This document shows positions 18,800 through 27,596 of a DNA stretch of 64,000 bases, one piece after another. Position numbers and translations under genes: made by a program. A model generated the notes under the pieces. The model was given only the letters and a program-made list of their open reading frames with translations, was not told the origin of the DNA and searched no databases. The stretch is from UBA6168 sp039819485 (lineage in GTDB: Bacteria > Bacteroidota > Bacteroidia > Chitinophagales > Saprospiraceae), in contig JBCBRY010000042.1 of NCBI GenBank assembly GCA_039819485.1, forward strand, positions 3,193 through 67,192, given 5' to 3'. The stretch's first letter is position 1. Every line of letters starts with the position of its first letter.

Positions 18800-21079
18800 A
18801 TGAACAAGTACTTTACGGACATTTTTTGCCTGCTAATATTATTCGTCTTACTCCCCAGTTTTGGATTTTCGCAAGACCCGCTCAACCGATCTGTGCAAGT
18901 CAGTATGGAAATCAGCGAGAATCCCTTGCAATTTGATTTTTCCTGGGACTGGGATTGGTGGGGTGGTGGTTACACCATTTATCGTAAGTCGCCGGAGGAC
19001 TCAACCTGGGGCACACCCATCGGGGATTTGCCTTTCGGTTCCACCGATTTTACCGATGAAAATGTGCAGGCAGGTGTGCCGTATGAGTATGCCTTTTATA
19101 AAAAAGAATTTGAAAAAGTTATCAAGACGATCGACGTACCCGTCAATGAAACCTTAGTCCTTACCTTTGAAAACATTTATGGCGATGGCCTTTGCTGCAA
19201 TTTTGGATTCGGCTGGTACGAAGCTGAATTATGTGGCCAGGTTGTCGCTGGCGGCAGCCAATTTGGCTTTTTACAATCCGACACTTTTACCGTCTGTGAT
19301 AATGGCAACCCGACTGAAACACTCACTTTGACCATCCGTCCTGACATGCAGGTCAATAACTCCTGGTGGAACTTAACTGACTTAAATGGTAATAACCTCG
19401 CCAATTCGGGCTACCCAAGTACCTGGCTGGATGACCGTCCGATTTACGGTTACATTCTGGCGGGGAAAGAGTTGACCGCTACCGAAAACAGGGGAAGCAT
19501 CTTGCTCTTGGTCGACGATGTTTACACTTCTCCTTTGGAAACTGAAATAGCTCAATTAGAACAGGACCTGATCGGTGACGGATGGAAAGTAGTCAAAGAT
19601 GAGGTAAATAGGAATGATGCGGTTCAAGATGTCAAAGCGTTGATAACCAGTGCTTACGATGAACATGAAGACCTTGAGATGGTCTATCTGCTCGGTCATG
19701 TGCCGGTGCCTTATTCGGGTAATATTTTTCCGGACGGGCACATTGAAAATCACTGGGGGGCCTGGGCCGCCGAAGTTTATTACGGCGATCTGGATGGGGA
19801 ATTTACCGACACCTTGGTCGATAATGTTTCTGCCCAATTGACCATCAATCACAATGTACCTGGCGACGGCAAATTTGACCAGTCAGCCATTCCTTCCGAG
19901 GTGGAATTGATCATCGGGCGGGTCGATTTGTACGACATGCCTGCATTTGGCCTGGATGATGTGGAACTGACCCGGCGTTATTTACAAAAGGCACATTTGT
20001 TTAAAACAGGTCAAAGAGATGTGAAACGCAGAGCGTTGGTGGACGATAACCTAAACGTAGTGCTGGCAAGCCCAGCAGCAAGTGGCTGGCGGAACTTTGC
20101 CCCCATGTTCACCGCTGACAGTGTCCAGAAAATTGATTATTTTTCTTCAATGCGCACGGACAGCTACCTCTGGTCATATGGCTGTGGAGGTGGCACCCAC
20201 CAAAGCGCGGACGGTATCGGTAGCACCACGGACTTTGCCAACGATACACTGCAGAATATTTTTACAATGCTCCTGGGAAGTCAGTTTGGTGACTGGGACA
20301 ATACCAATAATTTCCTCCGGGCACCCCTCGCCTCTCCTTCCTGGACACTGACCAATTGCTGGGCGGGCAATCCTCCTTATACTTTTCATAAAATGGCCAT
20401 GGGCGAGCCTATTGGTTATGGCTTGCTGGCAACACAGAATGCCACCGAAGATGATTATTATCCCGGGCCGGCACTTGTCCATACTTCGTTGATGGGGGAT
20501 CCTACTTTGCGGCTCCATCCGGTCAAGATGCCTGCCGATTTAGTTTTATACACTACCGATAACAAAGTAGAATTAAATTGGCAAGCGCCGGAAAATGAAG
20601 AGGTTGTTGGTTTTTATATTTATCGAAAAGATTCTATTTCCAATGAATTTATCAGGCTGCATGAGGAGCCGGTCACCGATACTTTTTATACCGATCAAAT
20701 CCCACCTGACGGTTTTCACACTTACATGGTGCGCACTTTAAAATTGGAACAGTCGGGGAGCGGTACCTATTTTAATTTAAGCCTGGGCATCACCGATTCC
20801 ATCAGTTTTCGTTTTGTCAGTTCTGTAAATGAAAATGAATTAAATAACCTGGTCACTGTTTTTCCAAACCCGACAAGCGGTGAAGTATTCATCGATTATC
20901 CAGTAGAGTGGGGGAAAGTGGAAGTTGAACTGGTGGATGTGGAGGGGAAGGTAGTTTTAAAGCGGGAATTGGATACAAAAGGAATGGTTTCTTTTGAAAG
21001 GAATTACGCTGGTATTTATTTTTTGAAAATAAAAAATGAACAAGGGGTAATTTTCGAGAGAAAATTGATTTTGAATTAA
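18800..21079 (+). CDS. Secreted T9SS substrate with C25 (gingipain)-like core
   Basis: A 759-residue exported protein. A signal peptide ends at GFSQ. Residues about 225-570 hold a region that resembles the caspase-like fold of C25 peptidases: MVYLLGHVPVPYSG, VELIIGRVDLYDMP, a loop with His467 (GCGGGTHQS), and Cys520 in LTNCWAGN followed by GEPIGYGLL and SLMGDPTLRL. His467 and Cys520 are my candidates for a catalytic dyad. Then comes a fibronectin-III-like domain (VELNWQAPENEEVVGFYIY) and a T9SS type A C-terminal domain (VFPNPTSGEVFIDY to the end). Peptidase activity is inferred from motif order; a non-peptidase relative is possible. The region before residue 225 contains an FnIII-like start and an unassigned domain. 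Confidence 0.65.
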   Translation: MNKYFTDIFCLLILFVLLPSFGFSQDPLNRSVQVSMEISENPLQFDFSWDWDWWGGGYTIYRKSPEDSTWGTPIGDLPFGSTDFTDENVQAGVPYEYAFYKKEFEKVIKTIDVPVNETLVLTFENIYGDGLCCNFGFGWYEAELCGQVVAGGSQFGFLQSDTFTVCDNGNPTETLTLTIRPDMQVNNSWWNLTDLNGNNLANSGYPSTWLDDRPIYGYILAGKELTATENRGSILLLVDDVYTSPLETEIAQLEQDLIGDGWKVVKDEVNRNDAVQDVKALITSAYDEHEDLEMVYLLGHVPVPYSGNIFPDGHIENHWGAWAAEVYYGDLDGEFTDTLVDNVSAQLTINHNVPGDGKFDQSAIPSEVELIIGRVDLYDMPAFGLDDVELTRRYLQKAHLFKTGQRDVKRRALVDDNLNVVLASPAASGWRNFAPMFTADSVQKIDYFSSMRTDSYLWSYGCGGGTHQSADGIGSTTDFANDTLQNIFTMLLGSQFGDWDNTNNFLRAPLASPSWTLTNCWAGNPPYTFHKMAMGEPIGYGLLATQNATEDDYYPGPALVHTSLMGDPTLRLHPVKMPADLVLYTTDNKVELNWQAPENEEVVGFYIYRKDSISNEFIRLHEEPVTDTFYTDQIPPDGFHTYMVRTLKLEQSGSGTYFNLSLGITDSISFRFVSSVNENELNNLVTVFPNPTSGEVFIDYPVEWGKVEVELVDVEGKVVLKRELDTKGMVSFERNYAGIYFLKIKNEQGVIFERKLILN

Positions 21080-21126
21080 ATAATTGAGAACAGGGCAAAA
21101 TATATTATGATGAATTGAACCTAATC

Positions 21127-21290
21127 GACTTGGTTGTTGCAAGCGTTAAGGTGAGGCAACGAACCGTCATTTACAACCAATTACTGCCCAATTTCCGGCA
21201 TTCCCTATTTACCCATTTTTTCAAAGCCGATCGTGGCTCCTTGCAAGTGACGCTTCACTTAACACTTGCCATAACAAGTACTTAAATAAG
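21127..21290. repeat. Imperfect inverted repeat in the 468-bp gap 21080-21547
   Basis: GCAAGCGTTAAGGTGAGGC (near 21138) is matched by the inverse of GCTTCACTTAACACTTGCC (near 21251), so the two could pair across about 95 nt. A further CAGTCGA/TCGACTG pair lies at 21352-21415. No gene, tRNA or promoter could be recognised in the rest of the gap. Confidence 0.4.
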
Positions 21291-21547
21291 TTTTTTCTGG
21301 TCTTCGAAATTTGAAAATTATTAAAACGACCAGTTAAAAATGAATTAATTCAGTCGAGGTTCTTCTACCTTCCCAACTCCGGATCGCACGGTCATCGCTC
21401 CTTCACTTTCGACTGCTGCTCCTTTATGATTAAATGATATTTCAATTCTTTCATAAGTATAATAGCAGTACTCTCTTTCCTGACCAATATTTTGTCAAAA
21501 ACCATATTTTTCCGACATTGGCCGCCTAACAGAACAACCTAATCTGT

Positions 21548-23236
21548 ATGAAACCAGGCTTGCTGTCCATTTCTATTTTTCTAACACTGTCTACCCTTCT
21601 TGCACAGGACCGGATCACCGGGCTTCCGTGGGCAACCCGGTCGGAGGTGATCGCCCAGAACGGGATGGCCTGCACATCGCAACCATTATGCACCCAAGTA
21701 GCTTTAGATATTTTGAAAGCGGGTGGCAACGCAATGGACGCAGCTATTGCGGCCAACGCTTGTCTGGGCCTGATGGAGCCAACTGGCTGCGGAATTGGGG
21801 GCGATTTATTTGCTATTATCTGGGATAGTAAAACGGAGCAGTTATATGGAATGAATTCCTCCGGGCCGTCTCCCAAAAGTCTCACACTCAGTTATTTTAA
21901 AGAAAACAATATTGATAAAATACCGGCTTACGGGCCTTTGCCAGTAAGTGTGCCGGGGGCAGTCAGCGGGTGGTTTGCGATCCACGAAAAGTTTGGGTCA
22001 ATGGAGATGGACAAATTGTTGCAACCGGCCATTGAGTACGCAGAAAACGGCTTTCCCGTTTCTGAACTGATCGCCTATTATCTCCATCTTTCGGTGCCTC
22101 GTCTCGGAGATCGTTTTCCCAATGTAAAAGACATTTGGACCATAGATGGCGAAGTCCCTCAGAAAGGTGACGTTTTCAAAAACCCATATCTTGCAAATAC
22201 CTATCGGAAAATAGCCAAAGGAGGGCGCAATGCATTTTACAAAGGCGAGATAGCTGCGACGATCGCCAAGTTCATTCAGGACCAGGGGGGCTTTTTAAGT
22301 GCAGTTGACCTGGCTGCGTTCGAAACAGAATGGATCGAGCCTGTTTCGACCAATTACCGCGGGTACGACGTGTGGGAACTGCCGCCCAACGGGCAAGGGA
22401 TTGCTGCCTTGCAAATGTTGAACATACTGGAAAAGTATGATTTGAAAAAATATGGTTTTGGCAGCCCGGAGCATGTGCACTATTTGGTGGAAGCAAAGAA
22501 ACTGGCCTTCGAGGACCGGGCAAAATATTACGCCGATCCGCGTTTTGCGGACGTTCCGATCGGAACGCTTATTTCTAAGGGCTACGCCAACGAGCGGCAG
22601 AAATTGATCAACGATAAACGGGCAGGTGAATATGACGCCGGTGAAATCAGCGCCGGCGAAACAATTTACATGACCGTTGCAGATCAATTTGGCAATATGG
22701 TTTCTCTCATCCAAAGCAATTACCGGGGAATGGGTTCTGGCATGGCACCTCCAGGTCTTGGTTTTATGTTGCAGGACCGGGGCGAGTTGTTTAGTTTGGA
22801 TGAAGGTCATTACAACGTTTATGAGCCGGGCAAACGCCCATTTCATACAATTATTCCCTGCTTCGTCACCAAGGACGGAAAGCCGTTTATGAGTTTTGGA
22901 GTTATGGGAGGTGATTTCCAGCCACAAGGACATTCACAGATTTTGATCAATATGATCGATTTCGGCATGAATTTGCAAGAGGCAGGAGATGCACCACGCA
23001 TCGATCATGGAGGATCATCTTCCGTAAAAGGGGATCCGGCCAAAGGAAGGGGAACCATTTCCGTGGAATCAGGCATTGATTACAAAACCATCCGCAAGCT
23101 CATGGATATGGGACATACGGTAAAATATGCAAAAGGGATTTACGGCGGCTATCAGGCCATCATGTGGGACGAGGAGAAAAAGGTTTATTACGGCGCTTCG
23201 GAATCGAGGAAGGATGGACAAGCGGCAGGGTATTGA
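21548..23236 (+). CDS. Gamma-glutamyltransferase, exported
   Basis: A 562-residue N-terminal-nucleophile hydrolase that cleaves or transfers gamma-glutamyl groups, for example from glutathione, in the periplasm. A signal peptide (to about LLAQ) is followed by family motifs: LKAGGNAMDAAIAANACLGL, GCGIGGDLFAI, LPVSVPGAVSGW and NGQGIAALQMLNIL. The autocleavage Thr appears to be Thr372 in GETIYMTVAD, although the usual second Thr-His is replaced by Ile-Tyr. The small subunit keeps SNYRGMGSGMAPPGLGF and FGVMGGDFQPQGH. Length is normal. It stands alone; its closeness to the NRPS gene could be chance. Confidence 0.9.
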   Translation: MKPGLLSISIFLTLSTLLAQDRITGLPWATRSEVIAQNGMACTSQPLCTQVALDILKAGGNAMDAAIAANACLGLMEPTGCGIGGDLFAIIWDSKTEQLYGMNSSGPSPKSLTLSYFKENNIDKIPAYGPLPVSVPGAVSGWFAIHEKFGSMEMDKLLQPAIEYAENGFPVSELIAYYLHLSVPRLGDRFPNVKDIWTIDGEVPQKGDVFKNPYLANTYRKIAKGGRNAFYKGEIAATIAKFIQDQGGFLSAVDLAAFETEWIEPVSTNYRGYDVWELPPNGQGIAALQMLNILEKYDLKKYGFGSPEHVHYLVEAKKLAFEDRAKYYADPRFADVPIGTLISKGYANERQKLINDKRAGEYDAGEISAGETIYMTVADQFGNMVSLIQSNYRGMGSGMAPPGLGFMLQDRGELFSLDEGHYNVYEPGKRPFHTIIPCFVTKDGKPFMSFGVMGGDFQPQGHSQILINMIDFGMNLQEAGDAPRIDHGGSSSVKGDPAKGRGTISVESGIDYKTIRKLMDMGHTVKYAKGIYGGYQAIMWDEEKKVYYGASESRKDGQAAGY

Positions 23237-23344
23237 CCCAAAACTATCTTAAAACAATCTAATGGCTGTGGTATAGGACTTATTGTGAAACAATTGGTAC
23301 TGTGTTCTATCAGTACTAAACAAACGTTTAATCGCTAATCTACA

Positions 23345-24244
23345 ATGATTGACATTATTGACCTGAACTTTCTAGGCCACAAACAAACAATCGCTGCGTT
23401 TCTAATTAAAACAACAGAAGGCCCGGTGCTTATTGAAACGGGGCCTCACTCAACACTGGTTAAACTAAAGGCAGGGATTGAGGCGGCAGGATTTGCTTTT
23501 GAAGATGTAAAACATGTCTTCTTGTCCCACATTCACCTGGACCATGCTGGCTGCGCCTGGGCATTTTCTCAACATGGCGCACACATTTACCTGCACCCTT
23601 TTGGTAAGCGGCATATGGCCCATCCGGAAAAACTGTTGGCTTCCGCCAAAATGATCTATCAGGATGACATGGACCGTTTGTGGGGCACCTTGAAGCCCAT
23701 TCCCGAAAATCAGCTGCGTGTAGTAGAAGACAACGAAGTGATCAAGATCGGGAAAACGCGCCTTAAGGCATTGTTTACACCCGGCCATGCTGTTCATCAC
23801 ATTGCCTGGCAAATGGGAGAAGTACTGTTTTCCGGCGATGTCGCCGGGGTGAAAATCGGAGACGGCATTGTCGTCCCGCCCTGTCCTCCTCCGGATATCC
23901 ATCTGACTGATTGGAAAAGATCGATTAAGTTGATCCGTAACAAACGATTCGATGCACTCTACTTAACTCATTTTGGCAAAGTTGAGAACGTGAAAGAGCA
24001 TCTGAGGGAGTTGCAGGGCCGCCTGGTGAATTGGGCCAATTGGATCAAACCTTATTGGGAACAGGGTGTTGATCAGAAAGAGGTTGTTCCTCAATTTCAG
24101 GAATACGTTGAAAAACAACTCAGGGCAGGAGGAATAACCGGAGAACATCTTGAACGGTACGAAGGTGCCAACCCGTCGTGGATGAGCGTAGCCGGATTAT
24201 ACCGATATTGGAGAAAACACGGGGGAATAGAGAATGAAGAATGA
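23345..24244 (+). CDS. Metallo-beta-lactamase-fold hydrolase
   Basis: A 299-residue cytoplasmic protein with no signal peptide. The zinc-binding signature HIHLDH is at residues 62-67, with later metal-ligand candidates in FTPGHAVHHIAW and LFSGDVAG and a His in YLTHFG. This order is typical of glyoxalase II-like MBL hydrolases acting on thioesters or lactones; the actual substrate cannot be read from the sequence. The final residues (GIENEE) are encoded by the start of a GAATGAA repeat, so the original C-terminus may have been altered. Confidence 0.87.
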   Translation: MIDIIDLNFLGHKQTIAAFLIKTTEGPVLIETGPHSTLVKLKAGIEAAGFAFEDVKHVFLSHIHLDHAGCAWAFSQHGAHIYLHPFGKRHMAHPEKLLASAKMIYQDDMDRLWGTLKPIPENQLRVVEDNEVIKIGKTRLKALFTPGHAVHHIAWQMGEVLFSGDVAGVKIGDGIVVPPCPPPDIHLTDWKRSIKLIRNKRFDALYLTHFGKVENVKEHLRELQGRLVNWANWIKPYWEQGVDQKEVVPQFQEYVEKQLRAGGITGEHLERYEGANPSWMSVAGLYRYWRKHGGIENEE

Positions 24245-24339
24245 GAAATGAAGAATTGAAAATTAAATAACAAGAATAAATGATCAATTACAGAAATATA
24301 TTCTTCATTCTTCATTTTTCATTTCTCATTCTTCATTAA
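24230..24339. repeat. Facing GAATGAAGAATGAG tandem repeats
   Basis: Left arm 24230-24266 is built of GAATGAAGAATGAGAAATGAAG-like units; right arm 24301-24339 is its inverse (CTTCATTCTTCATTTTTC and on). Together they can form a long imperfect hairpin between the MBL and VWA genes. The same unit recurs at 63871-63946. Confidence 0.75.
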
Positions 24340-24345
24340 ATAAAC

Positions 24346-25683
24346 ATGTTTCAAAGTCTACCACAACATTTTCGTGATTATAAATTGAATGCCGATGTGC
24401 GTACATTAATGTTGCTGCGCAAAAGCATGGAGCGGGGGCTGGTCCACACCCTTGGGGATTTGTACATCGTGCTGAGAGGGCTGATCACCACGAGCCCAAA
24501 AGAATACGGTCCGTACGCTACTGCTTTTTACAAATACTTTCTGGACATTGAAATCAAACCGGGCGAAAACCTTGACAGCGCCATCTTACGTTCCCAGATT
24601 TTTAAAGATTGGAAAGAAAAAAAATTGTTGGACCTGCGGCAGGTGGAGGAGCCAGATCTTCGCGAACTGATCGACGAATTTTTGAATGAAGTTCACATCA
24701 CCTCTTTTGACATAAAAAAAATGCTCGATGGTTCCGATATTTTGAATGAGGATGATCCCAACCGCCCCGACACCGCAGAGGAAGATGATGAAACGCCACA
24801 AAGAGTGGACACTGGAGCAGATTACAGTAATTTCACCTTAGAGGAATTATTGGAACGGATGAAACAGGTAGCAGAGCAGCAAAAGCGTAAACACAAAGGC
24901 GGTGATCATTGGATCGGCCAATATGGAAGGTCGCCTTATGGAAATAACGGTGCTGCTAAAAATGGAATCCGGGCAGGCGGTTCAGGTGGAGGAAAAATGG
25001 CCCGAAAGGTTATTGGTGATAAGAACTTTTATCCAGTTGACACGAAGGTCTCGCTGGATGATAATAACATTGATGTCGCCCTTTCCTTTTTGAAGGGGAT
25101 TGAGGATGAAACGGCAGAATTGTTACTCGACATACCCCAAACCATAAAAGAAGGGGTGAAAGAAGGTGGCTTGTTCCTGCCGTACCAAAAAGAAAAAATA
25201 GAACAGAAAGTTCAGGTCATTTTATTGGTTGACAATGGTGGCTGGTCGATGTCGCCATATATAAAAAATGTCACTAAATTATTTTCAAAGATGAAGCGCC
25301 GCTTTGCTCATGATTTGAAAACATACTATTATCACAATACCATTTACGGAGGAGCTTTTACCGATCCACGACGTACACAATTTGAATCGATGGATAAAAT
25401 TTTATCCAACAATAAAAATTATAGCGTTTTTATTATTGGGGATGCCGACATGGCTCCGTATGAATTGTCGGAACGAAGTATGAACGATTGGCGGGCCCTG
25501 GAAGAACGCTATCCCCGCATCGCCTGGATGAACCCGCTTGACCACCGATATTGGTCAGGGTCGATGACGGTAAACATTTTACGAAAAGTATTTAAAATGT
25601 TTCCTCTTTCACCTTATGGCATCGAACTCGCCGTGCAGCATATGAACCGGAAGAAAAAATTTGGAAAAGTGTCACAAGCGTAA
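24346..25683 (+). CDS. VWA/CoxE-like protein with non-canonical MIDAS
   Basis: A 445-residue soluble protein. The N-terminal 130 residues are helical and unassigned (LMLLRKSMERGLVHTLGDLY). A low-complexity acidic stretch (NEDDPNRPDTAEEDDETPQ) and a Gly-rich linker lead to a von Willebrand A-like domain from about 285, with VILLVDNGG at 291-299 and VFIIGDADMAPYE further on. The metal site normally reads DxSxS; here it is D296-NGGWSMS, displaced by extra residues. Such proteins usually work with a MoxR-type AAA ATPase in complex assembly. The window has one at 36817, about 11 kb away, so a split pair is plausible but unproven. Confidence 0.75.
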   Translation: MFQSLPQHFRDYKLNADVRTLMLLRKSMERGLVHTLGDLYIVLRGLITTSPKEYGPYATAFYKYFLDIEIKPGENLDSAILRSQIFKDWKEKKLLDLRQVEEPDLRELIDEFLNEVHITSFDIKKMLDGSDILNEDDPNRPDTAEEDDETPQRVDTGADYSNFTLEELLERMKQVAEQQKRKHKGGDHWIGQYGRSPYGNNGAAKNGIRAGGSGGGKMARKVIGDKNFYPVDTKVSLDDNNIDVALSFLKGIEDETAELLLDIPQTIKEGVKEGGLFLPYQKEKIEQKVQVILLVDNGGWSMSPYIKNVTKLFSKMKRRFAHDLKTYYYHNTIYGGAFTDPRRTQFESMDKILSNNKNYSVFIIGDADMAPYELSERSMNDWRALEERYPRIAWMNPLDHRYWSGSMTVNILRKVFKMFPLSPYGIELAVQHMNRKKKFGKVSQA

Positions 25684-25711
25684 TTCTTGATTTTTGATTT
25701 AACACATAAAG

Positions 25712-25773
25712 ACCAACCAGAAACCAAAAACCAAAAACCAGAAACCAAAAACCAAAAACCAAAAACCAAAAAC
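25712..25773. repeat. CCAAAAA heptad array
   Basis: About eight tandem units of CCAAAAA/CCAGAAA fill the gap between the convergent VWA and DUF1330 genes and end exactly at the DUF1330 stop codon. See the other arrays at 16178, 50811, 55003 and 55891. Confidence 0.85.
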
Positions 25774-26166
25774 TCACTCCTCCCACAAAGAATAATCACT
25801 TCCACAAGCTACCAGTCCGCCGTAAATCAAGCTCATCGTCCGATCCTTTGCCACCACCTGATAGGCGGGACTCGTGATCATGTCCACAAAGTTTACGATG
25901 GAAGGATACTCTACCAGCATAAATAGGTCAGGTTGGTCGTCGGTGTCCCCAATGACGGTGTGAAGAGACTGACCTTTCCAGATTAACCGGCCATTTGCTT
26001 TTTTTAAGAACGGCATCACATTTTGCGTGTATCGCTGGTAGGCTTCTTTACCACCGCCCTGCTTATATTTTAAGATATTTAACATGACGATGGGCTGGTC
26101 AAGTGGCAACTGCATTAAAGCTTTGAATTGTTCTTTGGTCGGGTTGACCTGGTTGTGTAGATGCAT
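25774..26166 (-). CDS. DUF1330 domain protein
   Basis: A 130-residue cytoplasmic protein of the dimeric alpha/beta-barrel type. PIVMLNILKY, YQRYTQNVMPFLKKANGRLIW and DLFMLVEYPSIVNFVDMITSPAY correspond to the usual DUF1330 pattern (a first strand, a helix with Tyr, and an FxxMxxSPxY-like ending). The function of the family is not known. It lies 38 bp downstream of the EI24-like gene on the same strand, so the two may be cotranscribed. Confidence 0.85.
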   Translation of the reverse strand: MHLHNQVNPTKEQFKALMQLPLDQPIVMLNILKYKQGGGKEAYQRYTQNVMPFLKKANGRLIWKGQSLHTVIGDTDDQPDLFMLVEYPSIVNFVDMITSPAYQVVAKDRTMSLIYGGLVACGSDYSLWEE

Positions 26167-26204
26167 AATTTATGATTATGCCCGGACTGTTTGTCCAGGC
26201 TTTT

Positions 26205-26999
26205 TTAAACTAATTCCTCCGATGGTTCTAACGGAGCATACCGTTGCATGGCGAGGGTTGCGGTAACGGCTCCCAGCATCGTTGCAATGACGACACCGAT
26301 CAGTGGAATGTACATCAAAAAATAAGTGATGAAACCGATCGCCGTTGCGATGCCTCCTACTTTGATCATCTTTTTTCGACTTTCTTTTAGTGAAAATCCA
26401 AATAATTCGTAATAATTATCTATGATGATAAAGCCAAGAAAATAAAACTGGATGATCAAACCAACTGGTTTTTCCAATAAATATTCTAAACCAAATAGGC
26501 CAATGAAAATATTGGCAATTATACGCGTAATCGTTTCAAGAATATATGCAACAATAGATGCTTTGATCATTCTTTTTTCGGCTTCCATAAAAGCTTTAAA
26601 AGTATATTCCGGTTTTCGGCCGACCTGAATTTCCAGCGTGCGCTGGATAAAATGAAACGTAAATAACTCCAATACAATCAGCACTAAATATTTCTTGGTG
26701 CCGTGAAGGGCCCAGTCCATTTTTTCAAATGACAAACCGCTAAAAAAAGAAGATATTCCGGCGCCGAAAAAAGATGGTTGGCTGATGACATCTTTAGCCG
26801 CCAATAAAGCATCCTTAAACAAAAAAATACCCAATAAAATTGAAACCAAAAGCAGCGCTCTGGCGGTCCATCCGTAATTGTTCATGCTTCTCCAGGGCTT
26901 GTGCTTTTTTAAAAAAGCATAGCCTTCCAAATATAATGGAACGGTCTGGACAAATTGTCGAAAATATATTATTGTGTTTTCGATTATCTTACCAATCAT
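26205..26999 (-). CDS. EI24-like integral membrane protein
   Basis: A 264-residue inner-membrane protein. The ATG at 26999 is chosen; the longer reading frame begins at a GTG inside a repeat element. Hydrophobic segments include ALLLVSILLGIFLF, YLVLIVLELFTFHFI, IVAYILETI, IIANIFIGLFGL, LIIQFYFLGFIIID and GFITYFLMYIPLIGVVIATM. The motif DNYYELFGFSLKESRKKMIK is typical of the EI24/CysZ-like superfamily as I know it. CysZ takes up sulfate, but this Bacteroidota group has no proven substrate. Confidence 0.75.
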   Translation of the reverse strand: MIGKIIENTIIYFRQFVQTVPLYLEGYAFLKKHKPWRSMNNYGWTARALLLVSILLGIFLFKDALLAAKDVISQPSFFGAGISSFFSGLSFEKMDWALHGTKKYLVLIVLELFTFHFIQRTLEIQVGRKPEYTFKAFMEAEKRMIKASIVAYILETITRIIANIFIGLFGLEYLLEKPVGLIIQFYFLGFIIIDNYYELFGFSLKESRKKMIKVGGIATAIGFITYFLMYIPLIGVVIATMLGAVTATLAMQRYAPLEPSEELV

Positions 27000-27017
27000 T
27001 TTTCTACATTTTTTAGT

Positions 27018-27138
27018 ATGTGATTGGACAAAAACAAGGAGTATTAAAAATGACACTTTTATTTGGGCAAATGTTTGATTTCCAATCCTCCAAACGCTTT
27101 TTCAGGCAAAGGAAAAGTGTCATTTTTTTTGAATAGCC
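27018..27138 (-). repeat. Dispersed intergenic TIR element, copy R4 (reverse orientation)
   Basis: On the minus strand it reads CTATTCAAAAAAAATGACACTTTTCCTTTGCCTGAA, then ATTGGAAATCAAACATTTGCC, then AAAAGTGTCATTTTTAATACTCCTTGTTTTTG. This is the order of the other copies, with decayed ends. It lies just upstream of the EI24-like gene. Confidence 0.75.
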
Positions 27139-27356
27139 ACGTAGTTGTCAAATTTACTTGTAAAAAATAAAATTAGCTTGATACACTGTAACAAAAGTTA
27201 TTTTACACACTTCGACACCTTTGGCGGCTCGCCAATATGGCCGGCCACTGAGATGGCACAGCCGCCGAGCCAGGCAATATTAAATTATTGTTGCAGGGTA
27301 TTGAAATTTCTACCGAAAATAATTAGATGGATGATGGTCTTGATTACGATGAATAA

Positions 27357-27596
27357 CCGTTCAATCTTGAAAAAAGAAAAACCTTTATCAGAGTCTTTAA
27401 TAATGAAACGGTTGGTGAAAACAGTGAAAAAATATTTGAAAATGTATTTAAAGGAGAAGCGGTAACACCGTTGGAAACAGTGTTACCGCAAAATATGGCT
27501 CTTAACGTAATGTTCCGGAAAATATTTACCGGGCCATTCAAATATTTCTCATGCTATTGGCCCAGCCTTCAATTGTCTTGTCATCAATTTTGTTAG
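27357..27596 (+). pseudogene. Possible remnant of a coding sequence
   Basis: After an in-frame stop at 27354-27356, this frame is open for 79 codons and reads like protein (RVFNNETVGENSEKIFENVF and then EAVTPLETVLPQNMALNVMF). The frame before the stop (MDDGLDYDE from 27327) also looks plausible. No start codon serves the open part, and its end overlaps the 3' end of the peptidoglycan-binding gene on the other strand. It may be a decayed gene or chance. The longer frame at 27145-27465 looks spurious. Confidence 0.25.

Noticed and set aside
24230..24340. CRISPR-like interpretation of the tandem repeats
   Set aside because: Units are 5-8 bp, contiguous and without unique spacers, and no cas genes are present.
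27145..27465. 106-codon plus-strand frame
   Set aside because: It begins at a non-ATG start, has no family-like pattern, and the alternative frame at 27357-27596 looks more protein-like.
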